64,000 nucleotides of DNA, taken from NCBI RefSeq assembly GCF_040954645.1, contig NC_092807.1, positions 52,419,481-52,483,480 of the forward strand, written 5' to 3'. The notes below the pieces were generated by a model that saw nothing but the letters and a program-made list of their open reading frames with translations, was not told where the DNA came from and made no database searches. The position numbers and the translations under genes are program-made. Shown piece by piece: positions 47,652 to 56,475 of this stretch; within the stretch, counting starts at the first letter, position 1; each line of letters opens with the position of its first letter. The stretch comes from Diabrotica undecimpunctata. Taxonomy: Eukaryota > Arthropoda > Insecta > Coleoptera > Chrysomelidae.

Positions 47652-47791
47652 TTACTGGTCTGGACTTTGGTCTGTATCACTTTCTTCGAGTTCGGTCTTA
47701 TTACGCTTCTTCTCATATACTATAATAATGGCACATAAAATGATAACTTCGGCGCATATTCCTATGAAAGGCCAAAGGGCGGCATATTTAT
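47652..47791 (-). CDS. Bsg: basigin exon: transmembrane segment and start of cytoplasmic tail
   Basis: An exon with acceptor TTTATTTACAG and the peptide [20 protein letters not shown], then [20 protein letters not shown] and DQSPDQ. This is the highly conserved basigin transmembrane helix, with its in-membrane Glu and Pro, and the juxtamembrane YEKKR. Basigin is a single-pass plasma-membrane glycoprotein of the Ig superfamily. It chaperones monocarboxylate transporters and acts in cell adhesion and cytoskeletal organisation. The exon can end in two ways. A TAA follows DQ directly (47654-47652), but CCAGTAAGT is also a near-perfect splice donor (exon end at 47656). The tail may therefore continue in an exon outside what I can recognise. 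It follows the exon at 60897-60706 in phase. Confidence 0.92.
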
Positions 47792-47799
47792 CTGTAAAT

Positions 47800-48230
47800 A
47801 AAAAAAAATGGTAACTATTAAATATATTTAGTGAAAACAACAACAAAAAAACAATACAAGGATTTTCTTTATTGTAATAAATGTAGCAAGTACCTAATCA
47901 AAACGTATAATCGTTAAATGCACGAAAAGAAGGGCACCTAAAAGCTGTTTGGAGTGTATTAGTTTTCAGTGACAAGAACCACTCTGACAATAATAAAATA
48001 TACGGTTTTTATTTTACTATATTTATTGAGAATGAACCAATTTCAGTTTAAAATACGTTTATTGTTCTGAAACTATATTCTTGAGTCATCTTAAGGAAGG
48101 GAGGAAGGGGGGGGGGTCAGGTATTTTTTTTGAGTTTTTTTATTCGATAGTCTAACTCTCCATGAGTATCCAGTTAAAATTTCAGAGTGATCGAAGCAAA
48201 ATTAATGGAGTCATAGGCATTTAGGAGTCG
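47800..48230. other. intronic stretch, nothing recognised
   Basis: Start of the 12.9-kb basigin intron (minus-strand sense: its 3' end), with the polypyrimidine tract of the acceptor at 47795-47810. Confidence 0.6.
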
Positions 48231-48345
48231 GTGAGGTGAGTGAGTGAGTCAGGCGAGGGAATGAGGAGGGCGAGGTGAGTGAGTCAGTGGTTGGGTAAGT
48301 GAGTGAGGTGAGTAGGCACTCACACCTCATTCACTCAATAGAAAT
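48231..48345. repeat. GTGA-rich minisatellite
   Basis: Irregular repeats of GTGAGTGAG, GAGGTGAGTGAGTCAG and GGCGAGG, ending in the inverted form CACTCACACCTCATTCACTC, so a foldback is possible. Confidence 0.75.
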
Positions 48346-48374
48346 TGGAATAAGTATAGTGTCAAATTGTCATA

Positions 48375-48378
<4 letters not shown>

Positions 48379-48452
<74 letters not shown>

Positions 48453-48509
48453 TTATATATATTTATATATATTTATATATATTTATATATATTTATATAT
48501 ATTTATATA

Positions 48510-48555
<46 letters not shown>
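48379..48555. repeat. (TA)n with embedded ATATATATTT units
   Basis: TA repeats interrupted between about 48440 and 48520 by eight to nine tandem TATATATATT units (10-bp period). The array abuts the left end of the mariner-like element. Confidence 0.95.
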
Positions 48556-48558
<3 letters not shown>

Positions 48559-49821
48559 TGTGACAAATTTATATTGGAAACACCTCTATAAAATTTGAAG
48601 TTGTTAACCGATTTTAACCAAATTTTATTTTAATGTCATGTAATAAAAGATCTATTGCGCGACAAAATATGAAATATTTAGTTAAATTTTCAGGGCATTC
48701 TACGATACTTTTTATTCTTCGAAAATGGAGAATTTGTATTAGCGATTTTTTTATTAAAAATATTTCTACGCCACTGGATTTAGAGTGGCTTCAAATAGCT
48801 ACGACAAAAGTTTCATTAAGTAAGATATATTTATTAATAACAAACTTATGACAACTTAAAATTTTAAAACTCACTAAGAAAAAAACACTCTGTATTAACG
48901 TTAAAAAAAACACTCTGTATTAACAGAAATATGGAAACATAATTTTAGTTTAAATCCTAGTTGCCTTTACCAATCCACCATCTAATTGGATACGTTTGTC
49001 GTAGCGTTTATGAATATTTCTAATTACATTTCTTAGTTGTTGGGGAGTAATTTCTGCACATGCCTGTCGAATTCTTGCACGAAGTTCGTTTACGTCTCTT
49101 GCACGGGTTTGGTAAACTTTTTGTTTGATAACTCCCCAGAGAAAGAAGTCTAAAATTGTGAGATCTGCAGATCTGGGTGGCCAATCTATCAACGGACTAC
49201 CCCGGCCTATCCAACGGTTCGGAAAATTTTCATTTAGCCATTGCTTCACGGTTCTGGCGTAATGAACAACACAAGTCGGTGTTTAAAAATTCTAAAAAGT
49301 TCTGTGAGTTCAAGTTTTCTTCAAAAAAGAAAGGACCAATAACTCGCTCGTTTAGTATACCACACCAGACATTGATTTTTTGAGAATACTGGCTTTTACA
49401 GTTTATTACCCAATGGGGATTATCTGCTGTGCAATAGCGACAATTCTGTGATGATACTACTCCATTTGTAGTGAAAGTGGCTTCGTCGGTAAACAACACG
49501 TTTTTTAGAAAATTTATATTGTTTAAATATTCCCCTTGGGCCCATAAACAATATTCTAAACGTTTTGCTTCGTCGCCTTCTTGTAATGTGTGTAAGAATT
49601 TTGATTTGAAAGGTTTAATATTATTTACCTTAAGACATCGCCGAATACTCTCTCGAGGCACATTCAAATATAAACTGGCATTCCTTAAACTGGCATTAGG
49701 GTTATTTCTGAAATGATCTAAAATGATCTGATCATTTCCTCTTCTTCTTTGTAACGGGTTATTTTTTAAAATTAGTTTTGATACTGCACCATATTCATTA
49801 AATATTCTATTTATTTTGTTT

Positions 49822-49829
49822 ACCGTACC
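49822..49829. repeat. 8-bp target duplication of P-like element 1, left
   Basis: ACCGTACC; its partner at 50448-50455 is ACCGTATC (7 of 8). Confidence 0.8.
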
Positions 49830-50447
49830 CATCGAATTAGAATCTATGGAGAAACTATGAGCATATTAACGTGTGTATTAAAAACGGAGTAGGTAGGCGT
49901 GGCTAACGATGATACCGATATGGCGGTGGGATCATGGCCGGACTCAATAATATTAAAACTACTATAAAAATATGACTAGTTATTCAGAAGATTTAATCAT
50001 AATCTAAAAAAGTGCAATACATTTTTAATAAACCATGATTTATTTATCCCGCTGTAAACACTAAAAACACGATATATTATACATAAAGATAAATTAATAT
50101 AGTCAAATACTATTAATTTATTCTCTCAAGTACGGGCCATTACTTTGTTTACATATTTGTATACTAACCTGTAGAACGTTATTCCTGAAGATTTTTTATT
50201 AACATTGCTTCTGCTACTGCAACTACGTTGAGAACAAGAAACCATTATTATGCACTGTCACAATATATTATTACAGTTTCTATAAAAGTATTATAAAACT
50301 AAAAATATTCGAAAAACAACAAACGTAAACAAACATATACGATCTGTCAAAAGTGTCAAAACAATCTTAACAATATGGCCGAAGCGAAGTCGTTTTTAGT
50401 CACGTGATATGATGTGATGGACGTGATCCATAGATTCTAACTCGATG
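49830..50447 (-). mobile_element. P-like THAP element, copy 1 (internally deleted)
   Basis: Ends CATCGAATTAGAATCTATGG and ATAGATTCTAACTCGATG are inverted repeats, flanked by 8-bp duplications. On the minus strand an ORF starts MVSCSQRSCSSRSNVNKKSS, the beginning of a THAP zinc finger (C-x-C-x-N...GxxFxR), at about 50244. It is followed by GTTAGT, a possible donor. THAP DNA binding, 8-bp duplications and CA... ends together indicate the P superfamily. Relative to copy 2, about 330 bp are deleted internally. No catalytic domain remains. Confidence 0.8.
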
Positions 50448-50455
50448 ACCGTATC
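50448..50455. repeat. 8-bp target duplication of P-like element 1, right
   Basis: ACCGTATC, partner of 49822-49829. Confidence 0.8.
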
Positions 50456-51061
50456 GCAACTAATATTAGGACGATCCACATGTCTGTCATTAAATATTGT
50501 ACAAACTTCCCTGGCACTTCTATCGTTATCTCCCAAAAGACGTATAATTTCAATTTTTTTTCTCAAACTTAATCTTGCAGCCATGACACAAAATATTATT
50601 AAAAGAATTTGAAGTAAATATTGTTGTAGATATTATGGATAAATTTATGCTAGCACTGAAATTTGTATGACACAAATAATGTCAAACAGTAATATCGTAG
50701 TCATGGCAACTGAGATTTAAGTTGTAGCATGTAAAGTTAATAATAAGTTTGAATTCGTTATTAATAAATATATTTTAATGAAATTTTTGTCTTATCTATT
50801 TGAAGCCACTCTAAATCCAGTGGCGTAGAAATTTTTTTAATAAAAAAATCGCTAATACAAATTCTCCATTTTCGACGAAGAAAAAGTATCGTAGACTGCA
50901 GTGAAAATTTAACTAAATATTTCATATTTTGTCCCGCAATAGACCTTTTATTACATGACATTAAAAAAAATTGTTTAAAATCGGTTAACAACTTCAAATT
51001 TTATAGAGCTGTTTCCAATCTAAATGGGTCACACTATATATATATATATATATATATATAA

Positions 51062-52965
51062 TGTTACGGTAAATATGATTAAATGGGAATTATTCATAAT
51101 TACCGGTTACTATTAATACAACCCGAGATAAAAGTAATAAATATATCAGAAATAATCACATTGGCCGGTTATTATTAATAAATCCCGTATTCAAACGGTA
51201 AACGTGATAAATGTTGAATACCAATAAGTTCTTAGAAGCTTGCGTGGAGGGAAGTAAGTGTATTAGTCACTGCGACATACCAGTGTTAAAATAAGGCGCG
51301 CGTATTACCACAGTGATAGTAAATCTGTAGTCGGAAGCGGTTCTGTGTCGTTGTAAAACATTTTTGTTTAGTTGAACAAGCGGTGTAAAGTTTCGAGTGT
51401 TCTGTGCATACCTACTAACTTATTTTACAATGAGTGATTTCGAGTCCATGAAAGCACGATTTAGCGATCAAATTGATACGCTTAAATCTGGAAAAGGAAA
51501 CAATCATCAGTTATTCACCAGAGATGAGTATTATGCATTTTTAATTAAAGTTAAAACAACCAAAGACAAGACTTCTCACAAAACACCCGAAGAATATCAA
51601 CGGTTATCACGGTATGATATTGTAAAAATTGGTAATGTCGAGAAACTCGTTGTGCCAGTCAAAAACGACAGATCCTATTGTTTATTATCTATTTATGGAG
51701 GAAACTTACGATATCATTCACGAGACTCATATTTCAATTGGACCTGGTGGCCGCAACAGAATGATGAAAGAACTTAAGACGAAATATAAGAACATCACTG
51801 TGGAGTTTGTCAAGGTTTACTTAAATCTTTGTGTACCGTGTCAAAAAAAAAATGAGTATTCCAAAAAAAGGACTCGTTGTGAAGCCAATTTTAAGTAGTG
51901 CATTTAATTCGAGATGTCAAGTCGATCTTATTGACATGCAGTCAGAAGCGGATGGTAACTATAAATTTATTATGATCTATCAAGACCACCTTGCCAAATT
52001 TGTCCAACTCAGAGCATTGTTGGAAGTGTTTACCATATTTGGAGCTCCAAAGATTTTACACAGTGATAATGGTCGAGAATTCGCAAATACGATTATTGAA
52101 AGTCTGCAGTATGTGGGACGAACTGAAAATTGTCCACGGAAAACCCAGACACAGCCAGTCGCAAGGTTCGGTAGAGAGAGCGAACCAAGATATCGAAAAA
52201 ATGTTGGCCACATGGCTGAAAACAAACAAAACGAGTCAGTGGTCGGAAGGCATAAAGTTCATCCAATTTATGAAAAACAGAGCTTACCATTCCGGCATTA
52301 GCTGTAGTCCATACGAAGTTGAATATCCCGGTAACGCTAACAGCCCAATAGAATATAATGCATGTGTAATAGTTGCTGTCAATGGGGAAGACAATGACAA
52401 TGGGGAAGACAATTGGAGTTGAAGAAAATAAGTAACACGAAGAAGATGGCACTGAAGTTGAATTTCAAAGAAAATTCAAGAGATTCGAGATCTTGCTAAA
52501 CAGTCACTTATAAAACAAGCTGACAGAATGTTAAAGCATTCTAATGATAGATTCCCTGTTGCAAAAGTAGGTGAAAGTGTTAGAGTGCGAATTCCAGAAG
52601 TTGATAGAGCTAAGGCCGATAGCCGAAATATTATTGCCATTATTATTTCTGTTAAAGATGAAAGGCTGTATAAGCTAGGCACCAAGCATGGTATTTTAAA
52701 CCAACTTTATGCAAGAAACGAATTTACCACCTGCAAGGAAACACTTATTTTAGTCAATGATGTGCCTGATAGTGAAATAAGTCTCAGGGAATGTGCACGT
52801 AAAGATTCGAATTTAGGTGGTCAAAGATTCCGTCACTGCAATTGTAGTGGCCAATGCAACTCAAATCGCTGCAAATGTAAAAAAGCAAGTGTTCTGTGTA
52901 ATTCTAAGTGCCACAAGAACCTGTCCTGCAAAACAAGTAATTATAGTCTGGTAACTTACACCTAA
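51062..52965 (+). mobile_element. Ginger/KRBA2-like element, left end and integrase
   Basis: Begins TGTTACGGTAAATATGATTA directly after TA repeats. TGTNR ends are described for Ginger transposons. Two subterminal repeats (ATTACCGGTTACTATTAATA and TGGCCGGTTATTATTAATAA) follow at 51099 and 51173. The integrase follows. The right terminus was not recognised; a minisatellite starts right after the coding region. Confidence 0.6.
51430..52965 (+). pseudogene. Ginger/KRBA2-like integrase with Cys-rich tail, broken
   Basis: The N-terminus MSDFESMKARFSDQIDTLKS leads to HQLFTRDEYYAFLIKVK and DIVKIGNVEKLVVPVKNDR. After a frameshift near 51690 comes the HHCC region IIHETHISIGPGGRNRMMKE ... NLCVPCQKK, with Pro in place of one zinc-binding His. 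The integrase core has QVDLIDMQSEADGNYKFIMI (first Asp), HSDNGREFAN (second Asp, about 52060) and, in another frame, GKPRHSQSQGSVERANQDIE (Glu). About 20 codons between the first two motifs are deleted. The last frame (52528-52965) ends in CNCSGQCNSNRCKCKKASVL and CNSKCHKNLSC, a CXC-like cysteine cluster. The same architecture is seen in KRBA2/SCAND3-like host genes derived from such transposons. At least four breaks make it inactive. Confidence 0.7.
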
Positions 52966-53111
52966 TGCGTATGTACGAGTTTGTTTTTACTTATTGCATG
53001 TCTAGTTGGGATTTTTGATTGATAAATTATGTTTAAATTTATTACCTAATACGAGTCTGTTTTGATTTAATACATGTCTAGTTGGGATTTTTAATTGATA
53101 AATTCTGTTTA

Positions 53112-53505
53112 AGAGCGTAGGCGCAAAATTTCGGGCAAATGCTTTTTAAATGCAATCATTTTTTTCGAATCCAGAGAAAACTAACAAATATTTTTGAAAA
53201 ATTTAAACGCAGAATGAAAAGATTACATTATTACCGAGGGCCGAAAGTCCCTTAGAATAAACAAAAAGTTTTTTTGAATGAGATATTTGAAATTAACAAT
53301 CACACTAAATTTTCTCTTTTTTTTTCACCCCTGTAACTTATTAAAATAAACATTATAGAAGTTTTCAAGGACTTTCGGCCCTCAGTAAAAATGTTTTCTT
53401 TCATTCTGCGTTTAAATTTTTCAAAAATACTTATTAGTTTTTTTAGGATTCGAAAAAATGAATGCATTTAAAAAGCATTGGTCCGAAATTTTGCGCCTAC
53501 GCTCT
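53112..53505. mobile_element. 394-bp MITE with long terminal inverted repeats
   Basis: Ends AGAGCGTAGGCGCAAAATTT and AAATTTTGCGCCTACGCTCT. The arms extend more than 150 bp and share TTTTTGAAAAATTTAAACGC and GGGCCGAAAGTCC. TAA at both edges (or GAGCG...CGCTC bounded by TAA) would fit a 3-bp duplication of the Harbinger type. A truncated relative lies at 54213-54466. Confidence 0.82.
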
Positions 53506-53674
53506 AAGTGTTATCTTTATTACCAAATACCAGGTTTTTTACTTAATACATGTCTAGTTGGGATTTTTGATTGAGAAATTAATGTTTAAATGTTTCACTT
53601 TATTGCCTGGTACAAGTCTGTTTTTACTTATTACATGTTTAGTTAGGTTTTTTGATTGATAAGTGTTTTAGGCA

Positions 53675-53891
53675 TGGTTGCACCAACAGATCTTAAGCTT
53701 AAGACGCGCCTTAAGCTCGACTTACGAAACATACGCGTTACACCATTGAGTTTTAGATCAATTTTCAGTTTGTCACAATGGATTGCTACGTGCAATGGAT
53801 CGATAAAAATTATGGTGCAAAGTAAGTGAGACGGCTCTATCTATAAGCTGATCTGGGCTATGCTGGAGCTCAAGATTTGTTGGTGCAACCA
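53675..53891. mobile_element. 217-bp MITE in minisatellite
   Basis: Ends TGGTTGCACCAACAGATCTT and AGATTTGTTGGTGCAACCA are inverted copies. Non-coding, and inserted into unit 4 of the minisatellite. Confidence 0.78.
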
Positions 53892-54212
53892 GATATAAAT
53901 CTATTACGAAAATACGAGTCTGTTTTTACTTTCTAGTTGGGATTTTTGATTGATAAAATTATGTTTAAATCTTTAACATACCTGATACGAGTCTGTTTTT
54001 ACTTATTACTTGTCTAATTAGGTGTTTTGATTGATAAGTAAGTGTTTTAATTTTATTACCAAATACTAGACTGTTTTTACTTAAAACATGTCCAGTTAGG
54101 TTTTTTGATTGACAAGTTCTGTTTAAGTGATTAAATTTATTACCAAAATATGGATCTGTTTTTACTTAATACATGTCTAGTTAGGATTTTTGATTTATAA
54201 ATTTGTTTTAAA

Positions 54213-54466
54213 AGGGCATAGGCGCAAAATGTCGCCTGACAAAATGTTTAATGTGCTTTAAATGTATTTATTTTTTTTCGAATCTTAAGAAAACTAATAA
54301 ATATTTTTGAAAAATTTAAAGGCAAAATGAAAAACTACATGATTACCGAGGGCCGAAAGTCTCTGAAAACTTTCCCCTGTTTATTTTAATAAGTTAGTTA
54401 TTTTTAATTGCAAATATTTCATTCAAAAGAAACTTTTTATTTGTTCTAATGGACTTGGGGCCCTCG
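54213..54466. mobile_element. truncated MITE, relative of 53112-53505
   Basis: Starts AAGGGCATAGGCGCAAAATG and matches the left arm of the other copy (TTTTTGAAAAATTTAAAGGC, GAGGGCCGAAAGTC). It ends at GGGGCCCTCGG, the beginning of the right arm. Beyond it lies hAT transposase sequence, so the right arm is lost at the junction. Confidence 0.75.
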
Positions 54467-55640
54467 GTTTTAATTGCCACAAGTGTTGAAAATGCTTTTT
54501 CGCACAAATAGGTGCTTGAAAAAGGCAAATATAAACGAAGAGCTTCCCGTGATACACTTTCAAATATTTTAACCAAAATGAAGCTTTGTCCATTATATCA
54601 AAGTTGTGTTGCAAAGGATCTTCTTGAAGTTATTCAAGCAGGGAGCCTATGTTGACATGGAATGGGTCAATTGACATTCTGAAAATACTATCGTCACAAG
54701 TGTTTGCGAAGTATTTCTGGAACTCTTCAATTAGGCTCTCCAAATGGTTTGATATTTGGATTTTCAAACTTGATCCTTCATAAATATCCTTGAAGCGTGT
54801 TTCTTCTGAGATTGATTCTACTTTAGGGAAACTCAAATAATTGCAGGGGTTTGCTGATATATTACGCCCCCAAAGTTGCAATTTCTCAATATACATCTTG
54901 ATCGCATCACGATGAGTAACTATATTTGAGTCTCCAACCTGCAGTTTTAGGTTAAGGCTGTTCATCAAGTCAAAGATGTCTGACTAATAAGCCAGAATTA
55001 CTTGAGCAAAATGTTTTTTGAAGGCTATGCTTAGTTTATTTTGCTTTTGCTGTTCCAAGAAGATGATTACTTCATCTCGAAGGTCAAATAATCTTGCCAA
55101 CATGTTTCCTTTTAAGAGCTATCGTACTTCTGTATGAAATAGCAGTGTTTTGTGATAACTCCCTAAATCTTTACAAAGAGTTTTAAACAGTCGAGTATTC
55201 AACGCTTTGTTTTTTATGTAATTCACTACTTTAATACACAACTTTAAGACAGCATTCAGTTCATTTGAAAGAGTTTTTGCTACCAAGGCTTGTCGATGTA
55301 TAACACAATGTATCCCAGTCACATCAGCATTTTTCTCTCTTACTAATTGTACAAATCCTGAGCGAGAATCAAGCATTGAAGGCGCGCCATTGGTACATAC
55401 ACTGATCAGTTTTTTCCAAGAGAGTTCATGTTTGTCAAAAAAGTCTGACACTGCTTTCATAACATCAATAGCTTTTGTCGTGGTCTCCAACTCTGTAGAA
55501 AAGAGTAGCTCGTCTTTCATTTATTCGTTTTCAATATACCGAACATAAACAATGAACTGAGAACATTGTGCTATGTCTGTACTCTCGTCAATCAATGAAA
55601 GTCAACTACGACAATTAAAATTTTACAATACGTACGCTTT
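54394..55640 (-). pseudogene. hAT transposase (ZBED5/SCAND3-like), broken
   Basis: Minus-strand pieces: TDIAQCSQFIVYVRYIENE, stop, MKDELLFSTELETTTKAIDV, FDKHELSWKKLISVCTNGAP, GIHCVIHRQALVAKTLSNEL, HKTLLFHTEVR, stop, LFDLRDEVIIFLEQQ, FKKHFAQVILAY, stop, SDIFDLMNSLNLKLQV. The C-terminal dimerisation motif FSSTYLCEKAFSTLVAIKT comes last. This order is that of hAT transposases related to ZBED5 and FAM200. The second catalytic position, Asp in CTDGAP, reads Asn here. Five or more stops or frameshifts are present. The 5' part of the element continues at 55640-55753 and resumes at 60027 after the P-like insertion. Confidence 0.8.
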
Positions 55641-55753
55641 TATAATGCAAAAATAAGTGCACGCTAAGCCGAGGTATCTCGAACACTGAGTCACGAGTCA
55701 CAACTGATTAGCTGCCGGTTAGCTGGCCTGCGTCTGGTGAAGGGAGGCAGTGC

Positions 55754-55761
55754 TTAGAAAC
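55754..55761. repeat. 8-bp target duplication of P-like element 2, left
   Basis: TTAGAAAC, identical to 60019-60026. Confidence 0.9.
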
Positions 55762-55942
55762 CATCGAGTTAGAATCTATATAGAGGGCATCACGTGACTA
55801 AAAACGACCTCACTTCGGCCATATTGTTATGATCGTTTTGACAGATCATGTATGATTGTTTACGTTTGTTGTTTTTAGAATATTTTTAGTTTTATAATAC
55901 TTTTATAAAAACTGTAATATTATATTGTGATAGTGCATCATA

Positions 55943-56010
55943 ATGGTTTATTGTTCTCAACGTAGTTGCAATGTTAATAAAAAATCTTCAGGATTAATGT
56001 TCCACAGGTT
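55943..56010 (+). pseudogene. THAP zinc-finger exon of P-like element
   Basis: The start MVYCSQRSCNVNKKSSGLMF followed by HR and a donor GTTAGT. The C-x-C spacing and the GxxFHR motif are those of the first half of a THAP domain. It gives sequence-specific DNA binding in P transposases and in THAP proteins. The remaining THAP residues and the transposase are missing, so the element is non-autonomous. Copy 1 has an insertion (SSRS) in the same region. Confidence 0.65.
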
Positions 56011-56443
56011 AGTATACAAATATGTAAACAAAGTAATGGCCCGTACTTCAGAGAATATATTAATAGTATTCATAAAAAATCTTATAAGTAATGTAGATCG
56101 TGCTATTCTTGAGAATACTCAAATATACTTCATCCTAAATATCTTAAAATTTCTTATTAACAACTGCAACATAATTATTTTTATTTCTATATAGTATTTC
56201 CACTGTGATATTCGGCAGATATTCAATTTTGTTTTTTTAATAATAACTTTTCTAATAAGAACTTTGTTAATTGAACTAAATTTTTAAGTATTTATCAAAT
56301 ATATAAGTTGTAAAACGAACGTATTTCTTTTATTTCATACCGTATATTCATTTTACCCTTTAAAATATTATTTATATTATCTCTTTCAGATACAACTTGT
56401 TATTTGACTGTATTAATTTATCTGTATGTATAATATGTCGTGT

Positions 56444-56454
56444 TTTTAGTGTTT
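56444..56454. repeat. target-site duplication of intact LINE, left
   Basis: TTTTAGTGTTT, repeated at 59782-59792. P-like copy 1, which lacks the LINE, has this sequence once. Confidence 0.9.
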
Positions 56455-56475
56455 CTTCTTCTTCTCGTGCCACTC

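Larger units (their letters stand above)
48950..50584 (-). pseudogene. mariner-like transposase (D-to-D 42), split by P-like element
   Basis: The N-terminus starts at 50584 with MAARLSLRKKIEIIRLLGDN and VCTIFNDRHVDRPN, the DUF4817-type helix-turn-helix. The coding sequence breaks at SCDTV where the P-like element has inserted, and resumes at 49829 with GTVNKINRIFNEYGAVSK. It continues NVPRESIRRCLKVNNIKPFK, then VLFTDEATFTTNGVV (first Asp) and QKINVWCGILNE. A 2-base deletion near 49275 disrupts the QQDGAPPH block. The last frame (49249-48950) reads NRWIGRGSPLIDWPPRSADL and TILDFFLWGVIKQKVYQTR with the third Asp. Allowing for the deletion, 42 residues separate the second and third Asp, as in the copy at 19.7-20.7 kb. 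Confidence 0.82.
48556..51036 (-). mobile_element. mariner-like transposon with ~285-bp inverted repeats, interrupted
   Basis: The ends CAGTGTGACAAATTTATATT and its right-hand counterpart (GGTCACACTA) are inverted and each abuts TA repeats. The arms run 48556-48848 and 50750-51036 and share GAAGTTGTTAACCGATTTTA, ATTTGTATTAGCGATTTTTT and CCACTGGATTTAGAGTGGCT. The minus-strand transposase between them is split by a P-like element (49830-50447). Confidence 0.85.
52967..54212. repeat. ~80-bp minisatellite, eight units, invaded by small elements
   Basis: Eight units of the form TACGAGTCTGTTTTTACTTA, then TTACATGTCTAGTTGGGATT, then TTTGATTGATAAATT and ATTTATTACCTAA. Units begin near 52978, 53049, 53528, 53611, 53909, 53985, 54064 and 54146. 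Units 2, 4 and 8 are interrupted by small inverted-repeat elements. Removing these restores the period. Units have diverged, so the array is not young. Confidence 0.85.

Noticed and set aside
52967..54212. Regular repeats suggestive of a CRISPR array
   Set aside because: A eukaryotic minisatellite with divergent ~80-bp units and no spacer structure.
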